A DNA stretch of 64,000 nucleotides, taken from positions 1-64,000 of the forward strand of contig JALHQH010000041.1 in NCBI GenBank assembly GCA_022842065.1, read 5' to 3'. Positions 7,579-15,794 of this stretch are shown piece after piece. The position numbers were made by a program, and so were the translations under genes. The first letter of the stretch is position 1, and every line of letters starts with the position of its first letter. This DNA comes from Caldilineaceae bacterium (GTDB taxonomy: Bacteria; Chloroflexota; Anaerolineae; Caldilineales; Caldilineaceae). Under the pieces are notes generated by a model. It was given only the letters and a program-made list of their open reading frames with translations, had not been told where the DNA came from and ran no database searches.

Positions 7579-8511
7579 TTACCCTTGCAAAATACTCAAT
7601 GGCAGGTAACACGAGACAAGCCAATTCGGCTTGTCAACAATCTCGCTGATCTTGAGATCCGCCGCCGCACTACAGAGACAGTAAGCCTGACTGCGCGCAA
7701 AGCCATGCTCACTTTCCAGCCAGTCGATCATGTAGCGCACGGCGTTCTGCGCGTTGACAAAGAGATCTGGGCCATGCGCGGTGGTGCAGAAATAGCCTTT
7801 GGTATCGGTCTTGGTCAGTGGGCTGGGGGTGATAAACTGGGGCTCGACCAACGTACGTCCTTTGCGCAGGCCAAAGCGCAGGGTGACCGTCATCGGTGAT
7901 TCAATGCCAGTGCCGCCCACTTCACCATCCCCTTGCGCAGCGTGGCAATCGGCGGTGGAGAAGAGCGCGCCTGGCACATGAACCGGTAGATAGAGCGTCG
8001 CGCCGGCAACCAGTCCACGAATATCCATATTGCCGCCATGAAAAGCCGGTGGGCCAGTGGGAATGCGGCCTGATTCTTTGGGGGCTACCCCCATGACGCC
8101 GCAGAAGGGTTCAAAGGGAATCTTCACTTTGTCGTTATCTTGAAAGTAACAGAAGTCGCCATCCAACTGCCATAGCTGTAGATAGGGGAAATCAAAATCT
8201 GCCGCCAGCAAACCAAAATTAGGTGAGTGGCCATTCCACCCCCACCCTTTATGCACAAGTTTGAGGATTTCCACCACCAGCACATCACCCGGCGCTGACC
8301 CATTGACAAAGAGTGGCCCGGTCAATGGATGACCGCCGCCCCGTTTGCGGTTGATAAAATCTTGGAGGGTTGATGTGGGGGAGAGCGCGCCGTTGGCGGC
8401 GTCGCGACATTCAAACACAACCGTGTCACCTGCTTTGATGACTAAGCGTGGGGATAGGGCATTGTCCCAGGCATCGTGGATTTCGCTGTCGTCAAGATAA
8501 TGTTCAGTCAT
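7579..8511 (-). CDS. Acetamidase/formamidase family protein
   Basis: A 310-residue cytoplasmic amidase of the FmdA/AmdA family, which hydrolyses formamide or acetamide to ammonia and the acid. Visible family features are NALSPRLVIKAGDTVVFECRD-like opening strands, LTGPLFVNGSAPGDVLVVEI, FHGGNMDIRGLVAGATLYLP, FSTADCHAAQGDGEVGGTGIE and a C-terminal segment with SQAYCLCSAAADLKISEIVD. The GDGE and histidine motifs of the active site are conserved. Length matches the shorter acetamidase branch (about 310 versus 400 for FmdA). It stands alone on the minus strand, divergent from the SDR gene at 8637. Substrate preference is not resolved. Confidence 0.92.
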   Translation of the reverse strand: MTEHYLDDSEIHDAWDNALSPRLVIKAGDTVVFECRDAANGALSPTSTLQDFINRKRGGGHPLTGPLFVNGSAPGDVLVVEILKLVHKGWGWNGHSPNFGLLAADFDFPYLQLWQLDGDFCYFQDNDKVKIPFEPFCGVMGVAPKESGRIPTGPPAFHGGNMDIRGLVAGATLYLPVHVPGALFSTADCHAAQGDGEVGGTGIESPMTVTLRFGLRKGRTLVEPQFITPSPLTKTDTKGYFCTTAHGPDLFVNAQNAVRYMIDWLESEHGFARSQAYCLCSAAADLKISEIVDKPNWLVSCYLPLSILQG

Positions 8512-8636
8512 GGGTCTCTTTTCTGTTCAAGATATTATGAATACTATTCTGTTCACTATACAATACAGCAATCAAATGCCGCAATAAATTCAGACAAATA
8601 TCGCCATCATCAATACCAAAATCATGGATCAACAAG

Positions 8637-9419
8637 ATGACCAAATTACGACTGCAAGCTAAAGTTGCGCTCATTACCGGGGCGGCCTCGGGCATTGGCC
8701 GGGCCACGGCCCTACGTTTTGCCGCTGAAGGTGCTCAGGTGGTTGCCACCGATGTGAATCAGACTCTTTTAGATGATGTGGCGACCGGGGCTGCGACCAA
8801 CGCCTATCCCATCCAAACCATGCTGTGTGATGTGACGAGCGCAGATGATGTTTTGCGCGTAGTCAATGAAGTAATTGCCCGCTATGGCCGCCTTGATGTG
8901 CTGGTCAACTCGGCCGGCATTACCCCGCGCACCGTTGACCCGGCTGCCGATGTGGCCACACGCTGGGACGCGGTGATGGCGGTCAACGCACGCGGGACGA
9001 TGCTCATGTGTCACGCCGCGGTGGCCGCCATGCGCCAAACGGGGGGTGGATCGATTGTCAACCTGGCCTCGGTGATGAGTCTGGTCGGCTATCCGACCAG
9101 CTTGCCCTTTTCCGATGGCTTTAGCGCCTATCCCCAGAGCAAAGGGGCGGTGGTCCAATTGACGCGCGACTTGGGCGTGCGCGTCGCGGTGGAGGGGATT
9201 CGGGTCAACGCCGTCTGTCCTGGCTTTGTCTATACCGCGTTAACGGCCAATGTCACCGGCAACCCGGCTGTGCATGAGCAGATGAAAGCGTTGCACCCGA
9301 TGGGTCGCTTGGGGCAACCAGAAGAGATCGCCAATGTCATTCTCTTTCTGGCCTCTGATGAAGCCTCCTTTGTCACCGGCGCGGCGTGGACTGTGGACGG
9401 CGGCTATACGGCGGCTTAG
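8637..9419 (+). CDS. SDR-family NAD(P)-dependent oxidoreductase
   Basis: A 260-residue classical short-chain dehydrogenase. It has the glycine-rich cofactor motif TGAASGIG (residues 15-22), the NSAG motif (VNSAGITPR), the catalytic Ser in VNLASVMS, YPQSK with the Tyr-x3-Lys pair, and the C-terminal PEEIANVILFLASDEASFVTGAAWTVDGG-type ending (the run is read in pieces here). Asp40 after the second strand (VVATDVN) favours NAD over NADP. The substrate is unknown; the neighbouring Rieske oxygenase and sugar isomerase suggest small-molecule catabolism. After the stop lies a short ACACRAAGAC-type tandem stretch (9429-9462) and a weak hairpin (9488-9508). Confidence 0.93.
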   Translation: MTKLRLQAKVALITGAASGIGRATALRFAAEGAQVVATDVNQTLLDDVATGAATNAYPIQTMLCDVTSADDVLRVVNEVIARYGRLDVLVNSAGITPRTVDPAADVATRWDAVMAVNARGTMLMCHAAVAAMRQTGGGSIVNLASVMSLVGYPTSLPFSDGFSAYPQSKGAVVQLTRDLGVRVAVEGIRVNAVCPGFVYTALTANVTGNPAVHEQMKALHPMGRLGQPEEIANVILFLASDEASFVTGAAWTVDGGYTAA

Positions 9420-9601
9420 GACAAAGCGATCCACGAAGACACACAAAGACACACGAAGACAGAAGGAATCCATCGCAAGCTGACTCGTTCCGCTGCTCTG
9501 CGGCGGAATGCCGTTAAGCCGCTCCGCGTCCTCTGCCTATACCATCTCAAGCCCAAACTGCGGTTATCAGCAGTAACAAAACAGCAGAAAGCAGTAAAGC
9601 A

Positions 9602-10630
9602 ATGTCCACCTTTTCCGCGAAATTATTCCACTGTTGGCACCCAGTTGCCTATAGCAAAAATGTCACCGCAACGGCCCCCTATGGCACGAAACTACTCGAC
9701 GAATCCTTAGTGCTCTGGCGCACATCTGATGGCACCCCGCACGCCATGCAAGATTTGTGCATCCACCGTGGCACGGCCCTTTCCCTGGGTTGGCTGGCGG
9801 ATGACTGTGTCGTCTGCCCCTATCACGGCTGGCGCTACAATGCTGAGGGGGCGTGCGTATTGATCCCCCAGAGCGCGACGAACAGCATTCCTACTAAGGC
9901 GCGCACCGTGCGTTATCACTGTCAAGAGCGCTATGGGCTGATCTGGGTGGCGCTGGCAGAACCGGCTTATCCCTTGCCGGAGATTCCTGAATTGGAGGGC
10001 GGCGATTGGAAGGTAGTGCAGACCGGCCCTTTTACCTGGCAAAGTGATGCCTCGCGCCAGTTGGAAAATTTTACCGACTTTGGCCATTTCCCATGGGTAC
10101 ACCCTGGTTTGCTCGGTGATCCGGAACGCCCCTTGGTGCCGGAGCACACGGTGGAGACCCGTGGCCACGTGCTCCATTACACGATTGTCCGCCCCGAAGC
10201 GCAGAATAGCGAGGATTTTCCGGTCTTTGCCAATGAAACGGTTGTCAAACCGGAGCGCCGCAGCCGTTATGAATTGCACTTGCCCTACACGATTGTCTTA
10301 CGGCTGGGCTGGGGTGGGACCAAAGGGATGGTCTACTTCTTTGCCGTCCAGCCCAGCGCCAAAGACCGCTGTCGTGGCTATTGCATCATCGGGCGCAACT
10401 ATGACTTTGACCAGCCCGATACCGTGTTACAAGAATTCGAGGATACGATCTTCGGCCAGGATCAGCGCATTGTTGAGTCACAGCGTCCCGAACAAGTCCC
10501 CTTTGACCTCGCCGCGGAATTGCATTTGAAATTTGACGCGGTGGCGATTGCCTACCGCCGCGCCATGCACGCCGAAGGGCTGGCTTATTGGCACTATTTG
10601 CAGGTTGAAGAGACGAGTTCTGTCTTGTAG
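9602..10630 (+). CDS. Rieske [2Fe-2S] oxygenase, vanillate-demethylase type
   Basis: A 342-residue ring-hydroxylating or O-demethylating oxygenase subunit. The N-terminal Rieske domain (~6-110) shows both cluster motifs, CIHRG and CPYHGW. The C-terminal catalytic domain contains the mononuclear iron motif NFTDFGHFPWVH, in which Asp and two His ligands can be assigned. Size and architecture match single-component terminal oxygenases of the VanA/phthalate group. No reductase (VanB-type) gene is nearby, so electrons must come from elsewhere. The substrate is unknown. The gene stands between the SDR and a sugar-isomerase gene on the same strand, with gaps of 182 and 102 bp, so a shared operon is possible but not shown. 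Confidence 0.9.
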   Translation: MSTFSAKLFHCWHPVAYSKNVTATAPYGTKLLDESLVLWRTSDGTPHAMQDLCIHRGTALSLGWLADDCVVCPYHGWRYNAEGACVLIPQSATNSIPTKARTVRYHCQERYGLIWVALAEPAYPLPEIPELEGGDWKVVQTGPFTWQSDASRQLENFTDFGHFPWVHPGLLGDPERPLVPEHTVETRGHVLHYTIVRPEAQNSEDFPVFANETVVKPERRSRYELHLPYTIVLRLGWGGTKGMVYFFAVQPSAKDRCRGYCIIGRNYDFDQPDTVLQEFEDTIFGQDQRIVESQRPEQVPFDLAAELHLKFDAVAIAYRRAMHAEGLAYWHYLQVEETSSVL

Positions 10631-10732
10631 ACTTTAGTGAATCGAAATACGCGTGCACGATTTTTGATCATATTGTGCTATGATACTTTGACTATTGATT
10701 CTTACTTAGACCACTAGAAAGCAGATAACAGC

Positions 10733-11608
10733 ATGAAAATCGGTGTTAGTTCCTATAGTTTTATTCGGCTGGTCAACGCTGGCCAGATCGAGCAAAAGGC
10801 CGTCATCGCCAAAGCGAAAGCGATTGGCTTTGATGTGATTGAATTTTCCAAGATTATCGTCCCCGAGGGCAAAAGCCTGCCCGACTATGCCGCCGAGTTG
10901 CGCGCCGAGGCCGATGCGGTCGGCATTGACATTGTCAACTACACCATCGGGGCCGACTTTTTGCGTGGCTCGAATGGTGAACTCCATGCTGAAATCGAGC
11001 GCGTGAAGGGTGAAGTGGATATCGCGGCCATTCTGGGTGTCCCTGGCATGCGTCACGATGCTTCGAGTGGTTGGCCGGCAGATCACGTCGGCCCCAAGAG
11101 TTTTGATGCCGCGCTGCCACGCCTCGCTGAGGGCTGTCGCGCGGTCACCGAGTACGCGGCGAGCAAAGGGATCAAGACGATGGTCGAAAACCACGGTTGG
11201 TTCTGCCAAGAAAGTCTCCGCGTCGAAAAGCTGGTCACCGCCGTTGATCATCCCAACTTTGGCGTGTTGATCGACATGGGCAACTTTGTCTGCGCCGATG
11301 ATGACCCCACCATTGCGGTGAGCCGGTTGATGCCCTATGCCTTTCACTGTCACGCCAAGGACTTTCATATCAAGTCGGGCAATGAGCCGGCGCCGGGGCA
11401 GGGCTGGTTTGGTACCCGCGGCGGCAACTATCTGCGCGGGGCCATCATTGGCCACGGCAATGTGCCGGTGCTCCAGTGTCTGCGCATTATGCAGCGCGAA
11501 GGTTATAATGGCGTGCTCTCGATTGAGTATGAGGGGATCGAAGATGTGCTGATGGGTATCCAGATTGGCCATGATAACTTGCGCCGCCTGGTCGCCATGG
11601 TGGGTTAA
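10733..11608 (+). CDS. TIM-barrel sugar phosphate isomerase/epimerase
   Basis: A 291-residue protein of the AP_endonuc_2/xylose-isomerase-like TIM-barrel family. The start MKIGVSSYSFIRLV is the usual first strand, and likely metal-binding carboxylates and histidines sit in TMVENHGWFCQ, GVLIDMGNFV, AFHCHAKDFH and LSIEYEGIED. Enzymes of this group isomerise or epimerise sugars or hydroxypyruvate, or dehydrate inosose; which of these applies is not visible. The 3' end is followed directly by a strong hairpin (11617-11662). Two further proteins of the same fold are in the window (12808-13860 and 42419-43195). Confidence 0.88.
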   Translation: MKIGVSSYSFIRLVNAGQIEQKAVIAKAKAIGFDVIEFSKIIVPEGKSLPDYAAELRAEADAVGIDIVNYTIGADFLRGSNGELHAEIERVKGEVDIAAILGVPGMRHDASSGWPADHVGPKSFDAALPRLAEGCRAVTEYAASKGIKTMVENHGWFCQESLRVEKLVTAVDHPNFGVLIDMGNFVCADDDPTIAVSRLMPYAFHCHAKDFHIKSGNEPAPGQGWFGTRGGNYLRGAIIGHGNVPVLQCLRIMQREGYNGVLSIEYEGIEDVLMGIQIGHDNLRRLVAMVG

Positions 11609-11616
11609 TTAACGGA

Positions 11617-11662
11617 TAAGGTAAGTGGTGGGCATGGTGCATCATGCCCACCACTTACCTTA
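11617..11662. terminator. Hairpin after isomerase gene
   Basis: Perfect 20-bp arms, 11617-11636 (TAAGGTAAGTGGTGGGCATG) and 11643-11662, with a 6-nt loop, begin 8 nt after the stop codon. There is no T-run, so termination would be of an atypical kind; it may equally be a member of the palindromic repeat class of this genome. Confidence 0.6.
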
Positions 11663-11712
11663 CCTAACTCCTGGTCCTGTGTAAATGGTGTATTGCGTAC
11701 AAGGAGGTGATC

Positions 11713-12219
11713 ATGGGCCAATTAGATCTGCAAATGATTGAAATGCTGGAAGAACGCGGCGAAGGAGAATTTGACGATATGGGCTCGCATAACCACTCGA
11801 TGGTGCAGGCCAATCTTGCCCATCTTTTTAAACGACTGAGCCTTTATACCGTCTATATTGAATTGAGCCTGGATGTCAGTCGGTATGATCTGTCAATGTT
11901 CGACATTAAGGATGAATTGATTCCCGATCTCTGTATCTATCCGAAACGTCCGCTGAGTATTCCACACGATATTTTACGTATGACAGAGATGCCGCTGTTG
12001 GCGGTTGAAATCTTGTCACCACGCCAGGGTACCTATAGTATCTTGCAAAAATTTGAAGCGTACTTCTCACTGGGGATTCAATCTTGTTGGTTAGTTGAGC
12101 CAACGACGCGGGTTGTCCATATCTACAAAGATCCCATTACGCGCACGACCTACTCTACGGGCGATCTAATCGACGAGAAACTTGATATCCAAATGGCGAT
12201 TGCGGAAATCTTTGAATAA
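11713..12219 (+). CDS. Uma2-family (DUF820) PD-(D/E)XK nuclease-like protein
   Basis: A 168-residue protein of the Uma2/DUF820 family, restriction-endonuclease-like proteins that are highly multiplied in Chloroflexota and cyanobacteria and whose role is unknown. Core motifs are DELIPDLCIYPKR (the PD step), PLLAVEILSPRQG (the ExK-like strand) and KFEAYFSLGIQSCWLVEP. In the ExK position the sequence reads VEILSP, as usual for the family. The ATG at 11713 is preferred over a GTG six bases earlier because a strong AGGAGG (11702-11707) lies 5 nt upstream of it. It is followed after 15 bp by the SEC-C gene on the same strand. Confidence 0.88.
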   Translation: MGQLDLQMIEMLEERGEGEFDDMGSHNHSMVQANLAHLFKRLSLYTVYIELSLDVSRYDLSMFDIKDELIPDLCIYPKRPLSIPHDILRMTEMPLLAVEILSPRQGTYSILQKFEAYFSLGIQSCWLVEPTTRVVHIYKDPITRTTYSTGDLIDEKLDIQMAIAEIFE

Positions 12220-12234
12220 TATGGTGAATCACCG

Positions 12235-12702
12235 ATGGCTGAGTTTTGTCCTTGTGGCAGTGGGAATGACTACCCTGCCTGTTGTGAACCCTATCTGGAC
12301 GGTACGGTGCTGCCGCCCGCGCCGGAACAACTGATGCGCTCGCGTTACACCGCGTTTTGCAAAGGTAACATCGACTACCTGCTGGCCACCCATCACCCCT
12401 CGCAGCACCGACCCGATGACCGCCGCCTTTTGACCGAGACTATACAGGAAGCCGAATGGCTGAGTTTGCGCGTCTTACAGGCCACCCATTCACCGGCGGA
12501 AGGTACGGGTACGGTCGAATTTGTTGCTTTTTACCGCAGCAAAGGGATTATCGGCCAATTGCACGAAAAGTCGGCGTTTGTGCGCGAAACGGGGCGTTGG
12601 TATTACCTGAATGGCGTCCAGCTCGCGCCCATTGGGGCTGGACGCAACGATCCCTGCTGGTGTGGCAGTGGTCTGAAGTTAAAGAAGTGTCACGGCCGTT
12701 AG
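12235..12702 (+). CDS. YchJ-like protein with two SEC-C motifs
   Basis: A 155-residue protein of the YchJ/UPF0225 family. It carries zinc-binding SEC-C motifs at both ends: CPCGSGNDYPACC at residues 5-17 and CWCGSGLKLKKCH near the C-terminus. Between them is the NTF2-like YchJ core (RSRYTAFCKGNIDYLLATHH and VEFVAFYRSKG). SEC-C motifs are best known from SecA, but in YchJ proteins the function is unknown. Length and both motifs are normal. It sits 15 bp after the Uma2 gene and may be co-transcribed with it. Confidence 0.93.
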   Translation: MAEFCPCGSGNDYPACCEPYLDGTVLPPAPEQLMRSRYTAFCKGNIDYLLATHHPSQHRPDDRRLLTETIQEAEWLSLRVLQATHSPAEGTGTVEFVAFYRSKGIIGQLHEKSAFVRETGRWYYLNGVQLAPIGAGRNDPCWCGSGLKLKKCHGR

Positions 12703-12734
12703 TGCTGCCTCCACACGCACATATGAAAGTGACA

Positions 12735-12807
12735 AGATGACAGGATGACAAGATGATCTCATCATCCAGTCATCCAGTCATCCAGTCATCCAGTCATCCT
12801 GTCATCT
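12735..12807. repeat. Low-complexity palindrome with CATCCAGT tandem repeat
   Basis: Arms 12735-12749 (AGATGACAGGATGAC) and 12793-12807 are perfect complements. Inside are a small hairpin (12752-12766) and four tandem copies of CATCCAGT plus one variant (12763-12802). The element fills the gap between two convergent genes and its right arm touches the stop codon of uxuA, so it may act as a bidirectional terminator. Confidence 0.75.
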
Positions 12808-13860
12808 CTACTCCCGTCCAATCATCGTAATCACGGCCTTCATCCAGCCGAGGGCATAGGCCATCCCTGCGTGCCAGCCGGCGGCGCATTCGAGCCGCGG
12901 CGTGTGGTCGGGAATGATCACGCCGTCGTAGCCATTTTTGTGATAGATGCGCAGCGCACGAATCATATCCACATCGCCATCATCGACAAAGCCTTCGGTG
13001 TAATTCGGCACTTTGCCGACCACATTGCGGAAGTGAACATAGGCGATCTTGCCCTGTTTGCTGTAGGTGTCAATCGCTTCGTACACATCACCCGTCGCCA
13101 TCTCGGCAATCGTGCCCTGGCAGAACTCCAGGGCATTGTAGTGGCTGGGCACAATGTCAAGCAGCCGTTGATACCGATCCGGGGTGTAGACCAGCCGCGC
13201 CGTGCCCCGCAAGGTCGGCAGCGGCGGATCGTCGGGGTGCGCGGCGAGGCGTACGCCGGCCTCCTCCGCCACCGGCACAATTGCCGTCAGAAAGTCGGTG
13301 AGCCGTTGCCAGATCTCTGCTTCGCTGACGGTACCAATGTTGCCGGGGGGCGCATCTTTGTCGTAAACCGTGTTCCAGACCGTGCCATTGGGGATCGGAT
13401 CTTGCGGCGGGGCTTGATCGGCCAGGTAACCGATCGACTCCGCTCCACCACGGCCAAAGGGACCACGGACGCGGCCCCAGACGCCGGCAATGCTAAAGTT
13501 GTAGCCCATCACCGGGATGCCCGCTTTGCCCAGGTTGCGGATCGAGGTTTTGAGATGCTCTAATTGTTGGGCTTTGCGTGGCCCATCGAGCAGCACATCA
13601 TGCCAGTGGGCCGGCGCAAAGTTTTCCAGCGCCACCAACTCCAGCCCTTCGGCATTGATCGCCCCCCGCAGATCGCGTAGATCCTCATAAGTCCAATAGG
13701 GCAGGGTCGGATCGCTGATTCCCCAGCAGCCGGGCGGCGCATCTTTTTGCGCCAACAAACCAGGAATATGGGCCACAATATGCGTCGCCCCCGCCTGCCG
13801 TGCAAAGCGAAAATTTTCCGCCGTCAGCATGTTGTCGTAAAGACCAAGACCGAGTTTCAT
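12808..13860 (-). CDS. uxuA: Mannonate dehydratase
   Basis: A 350-residue UxuA-family enzyme that dehydrates D-mannonate to 2-keto-3-deoxygluconate in hexuronate catabolism. Diagnostic stretches include LAAHPDDPPLPTLRG, LEFCQGTIAEM, YVHFRNVVGKVP, FVDDGDVDM and IIPDHTPRL; the Asp, Cys and His metal ligands of the family (Cys in CQGT, His in VHFRN, Asp in DHTP) are all present. Length fits the 350-residue branch common in Gram-positives and Chloroflexota rather than the 394-residue E. coli form. No uronate isomerase or KDG kinase gene is next to it. Its first codons are followed upstream by the palindrome at 13906-13988. Confidence 0.93.
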   Translation of the reverse strand: MKLGLGLYDNMLTAENFRFARQAGATHIVAHIPGLLAQKDAPPGCWGISDPTLPYWTYEDLRDLRGAINAEGLELVALENFAPAHWHDVLLDGPRKAQQLEHLKTSIRNLGKAGIPVMGYNFSIAGVWGRVRGPFGRGGAESIGYLADQAPPQDPIPNGTVWNTVYDKDAPPGNIGTVSEAEIWQRLTDFLTAIVPVAEEAGVRLAAHPDDPPLPTLRGTARLVYTPDRYQRLLDIVPSHYNALEFCQGTIAEMATGDVYEAIDTYSKQGKIAYVHFRNVVGKVPNYTEGFVDDGDVDMIRALRIYHKNGYDGVIIPDHTPRLECAAGWHAGMAYALGWMKAVITMIGRE

Positions 13861-13905
13861 TGGGTACCTTCTCTAGTTATGGACATTGTAAGAGGGGGAG
13901 ATACG

Positions 13906-13988
13906 AGACACGAGAGGGGGAGACAGGGAGACCGGGGTGGTTATACTGCACTCGTGTCTCGTGTCTCGTGTCTCCCCCTCTCGTGTCT
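13906..13988. repeat. Low-complexity palindrome of CTCGTGT units
   Basis: Perfect 20-bp arms 13906-13925 (AGACACGAGAGGGGGAGACA) and 13969-13988 enclose a 43-nt loop; three tandem CTCGTGT units precede the right arm. It sits between the uxuA start and the universal-stress gene stop, which it touches within 3 bp. Like 12735-12807 it combines slippage-type tandem repeats with a long inverted repeat. Confidence 0.75.
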
Positions 13989-13990
13989 GT

Positions 13991-14452
13991 TCAGCTCTTG
14001 CTTGCCTGCTCCGCCGGGTGCAGCACCAGCAACGGGATCGAGGCGTGGCGCATGAGATGTTCGGCGATACTGCCGTAGAGGAGTTTGCTGAGACCGCTGC
14101 GGGCGTAGGTGGTCATGGCGACCAGATCGACCTGCGCTTCTTTGATAAAACGTTCAATCTCCTGGGTGGCGCTGCCAAAGCGTACTTCACGCGAAACGGT
14201 GTAGCCGGCTTCTTCCAACAGCGCTTTGGTCGCGGCCAACTCTTCGCGCAGCTGCACCGAAATCTCCGCTTCGGAGGCCACATCATCCACACTGACAAAG
14301 ATCGGCCCCTCGACATAGTAGATGCTTTGCGGCGGCTCGGCCACGCGGATCAGCACCAGATGGGTATCTTCGGGGCGCAAAAAGCGGCGGACATGGGGGA
14401 GGATACCCTCACGGAACTTAGAACCATCCAATAGAATCACAACTTTATTCAT
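13991..14452 (-). CDS. Universal stress protein (UspA family)
   Basis: A 153-residue single Usp domain. It starts NKVVILLDGSKFREGILPHV and ends RHASIPLLVLHPAEQ, the normal first and last strands of the fold. In ATP-binding members the last loop reads G-x2-G-x9-G-S/T; here the corresponding segment is MTTYARSGLSKLLYGS, in which the two early glycines are replaced by Thr and Ala while the final GS is kept, so nucleotide binding may be weak or altered. The 119-bp dispersed repeat lies 94 bp upstream of its start, in the same relative orientation as copy 1 to its own downstream gene. Confidence 0.88.
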   Translation of the reverse strand: MNKVVILLDGSKFREGILPHVRRFLRPEDTHLVLIRVAEPPQSIYYVEGPIFVSVDDVASEAEISVQLREELAATKALLEEAGYTVSREVRFGSATQEIERFIKEAQVDLVAMTTYARSGLSKLLYGSIAEHLMRHASIPLLVLHPAEQASKS

Positions 14453-14545
14453 AAAAACCTCCCTTGAACGGCTTACTGTCTACAGCGCTGACGCAGAATC
14501 GGATTCTTTGCTGACGGCGAAGTTTCGCTTCTGCTTTCAACCGTA

Positions 14546-14664
14546 CTATACTGAAGTCAAGTTGAGAACCGGCGTTTTGCTGGTTAACGGGATCGCGTGC
14601 GTCGCACTGACCGCCAACTGTTTCCAGTCCGCTAGATGCTTTGGTCAGTGCGACGCACGCTGAC
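14546..14664 (-). repeat. 119-bp dispersed hairpin repeat, copy 2
   Basis: This is the inverted copy of 1-119 (116 of 119 identical, no gaps). The 18-bp stem lies at 14595-14612 and 14643-14660. It occupies the leader region of the universal stress gene and lies 49 bp from the stop of the DUF1444-like gene at 14713. The absence of any similarity beyond the 119 bp defines the element boundary on this copy. Confidence 0.9.
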
Positions 14665-14712
14665 CGAAACGAGGGGTTTCATTCTGATTTGAGTATATAA
14701 TTACTAATTCGA

Positions 14713-15516
14713 TCAATGTAGCGGCTGCTGTTCGCGTACTACCCCATCGCGCCAGACCAGCAGCCGTGGGGTCAACGGGTGTTCCTGTCTACGCGCATCT
14801 TCGGCAATCTGTTGGGAGATCGAGCCAAAAGATGGATTACGTTCGCTAAAAGCGATGATAAAATCTCGGTTGGGAATGCCGATCACCATGCGCCCGGGCA
14901 TGCGCCGATCCCACTCCTCTAGCAGCTCGGGCAATAGAATACACATGGCGGCGTAGCCATTCTGACTTTCACAGCTGATTAAGGTATGCTCAAAATTTCC
15001 ATGACCCTCAATCGTATACTTGTCAATACAACTGCGCAGATTCTTAAGGGCGTGCGCATGGATCGCTGCCAGGTCACGTGCTGCTAAGAGCTCTTTGACC
15101 ATACTTTCATTCACATAGGTGCGACCACTAGGTAAATCAAAAAGATAAACGATCACCAAGCCACTACCGAAAGGCTGCTGTAACAACGGCGTCGGATGAT
15201 GTTTTTGCATCTCTTCTAGCCAGGTGCGTGGTTGTAAAACCGGCAAAAGTGCTGCGGCTGCCTGTTGCGGCGTAATCGGTTTGGTGGCCTGCGCGGTTTG
15301 GGCAAGCGCGGCCAGATGGGCTTTGACGACATCTTCCAGCCGTTCTGGCGCATTTTGATAGGCTTGGTAGAGCAGCTTCATGTCCAGCCCTTGTGATTGG
15401 CTGCTCATGCGGATAAAAAGGCGTGTACCCGCCTCTTTCTCTACGGTATAGCCGGCTTCCTTAGTTTGACTTACCATGTGTGCGATAAACTGCTTGAGCG
15501 AAAGTACTTTGGTCAT
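14713..15516 (-). CDS. DUF1444-like protein, paralog A
   Basis: A 267-residue cytoplasmic protein resembling DUF1444 (YtpP-like). The C-terminal half contains GNFEHTLISCESQNGYAAM and GRMVIGIPNRDFIIAFSERN, and it ends LLVWRDGVVREQQPLH. A paralog at 21115-21924 shares the whole length, including IGIPNRDFIIAFS and the terminal QPLH. The two copies flank the phosphorylase-kinase-like and NHL-repeat genes. Function is unknown. No signal peptide or membrane segment is seen. Confidence 0.7.
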   Translation of the reverse strand: MTKVLSLKQFIAHMVSQTKEAGYTVEKEAGTRLFIRMSSQSQGLDMKLLYQAYQNAPERLEDVVKAHLAALAQTAQATKPITPQQAAAALLPVLQPRTWLEEMQKHHPTPLLQQPFGSGLVIVYLFDLPSGRTYVNESMVKELLAARDLAAIHAHALKNLRSCIDKYTIEGHGNFEHTLISCESQNGYAAMCILLPELLEEWDRRMPGRMVIGIPNRDFIIAFSERNPSFGSISQQIAEDARRQEHPLTPRLLVWRDGVVREQQPLH

Positions 15517-15794
15517 TCTGCCCTACCGGATATATATATTGGATCATTCTATCTAATTGTTCGTACATAGCACAAAGCTTGAGGAGTGTAAGGATCGTGT
15601 CAGAGATAATAGCATAGAGTACATAGGCAAGGCAATTCATCCGACCGTGTCCGCCAGGAATTCCCTGTTAGTGACAGTAATGGGCACGTCTATAAGGCCA
15701 GCTGTGCTGTGGTTGGAACGGAGCTTTTATCCTGGTGTAGACCTGTTGAATTCGGCAACCTTGGGTCGTGCGTTCATCATCGTGCGATCCGCCT

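Noticed and set aside
10706..11572. Long minus-strand frame opposite the sugar isomerase gene
   Set aside because: It is the antisense shadow of a clearly recognised TIM-barrel gene with a normal start and stop.
12763..12802. CATCCAGT tandem repeat as a possible CRISPR array
   Set aside because: Units are 8 bp with no spacers and lie in a palindrome; there are no cas genes in the window.
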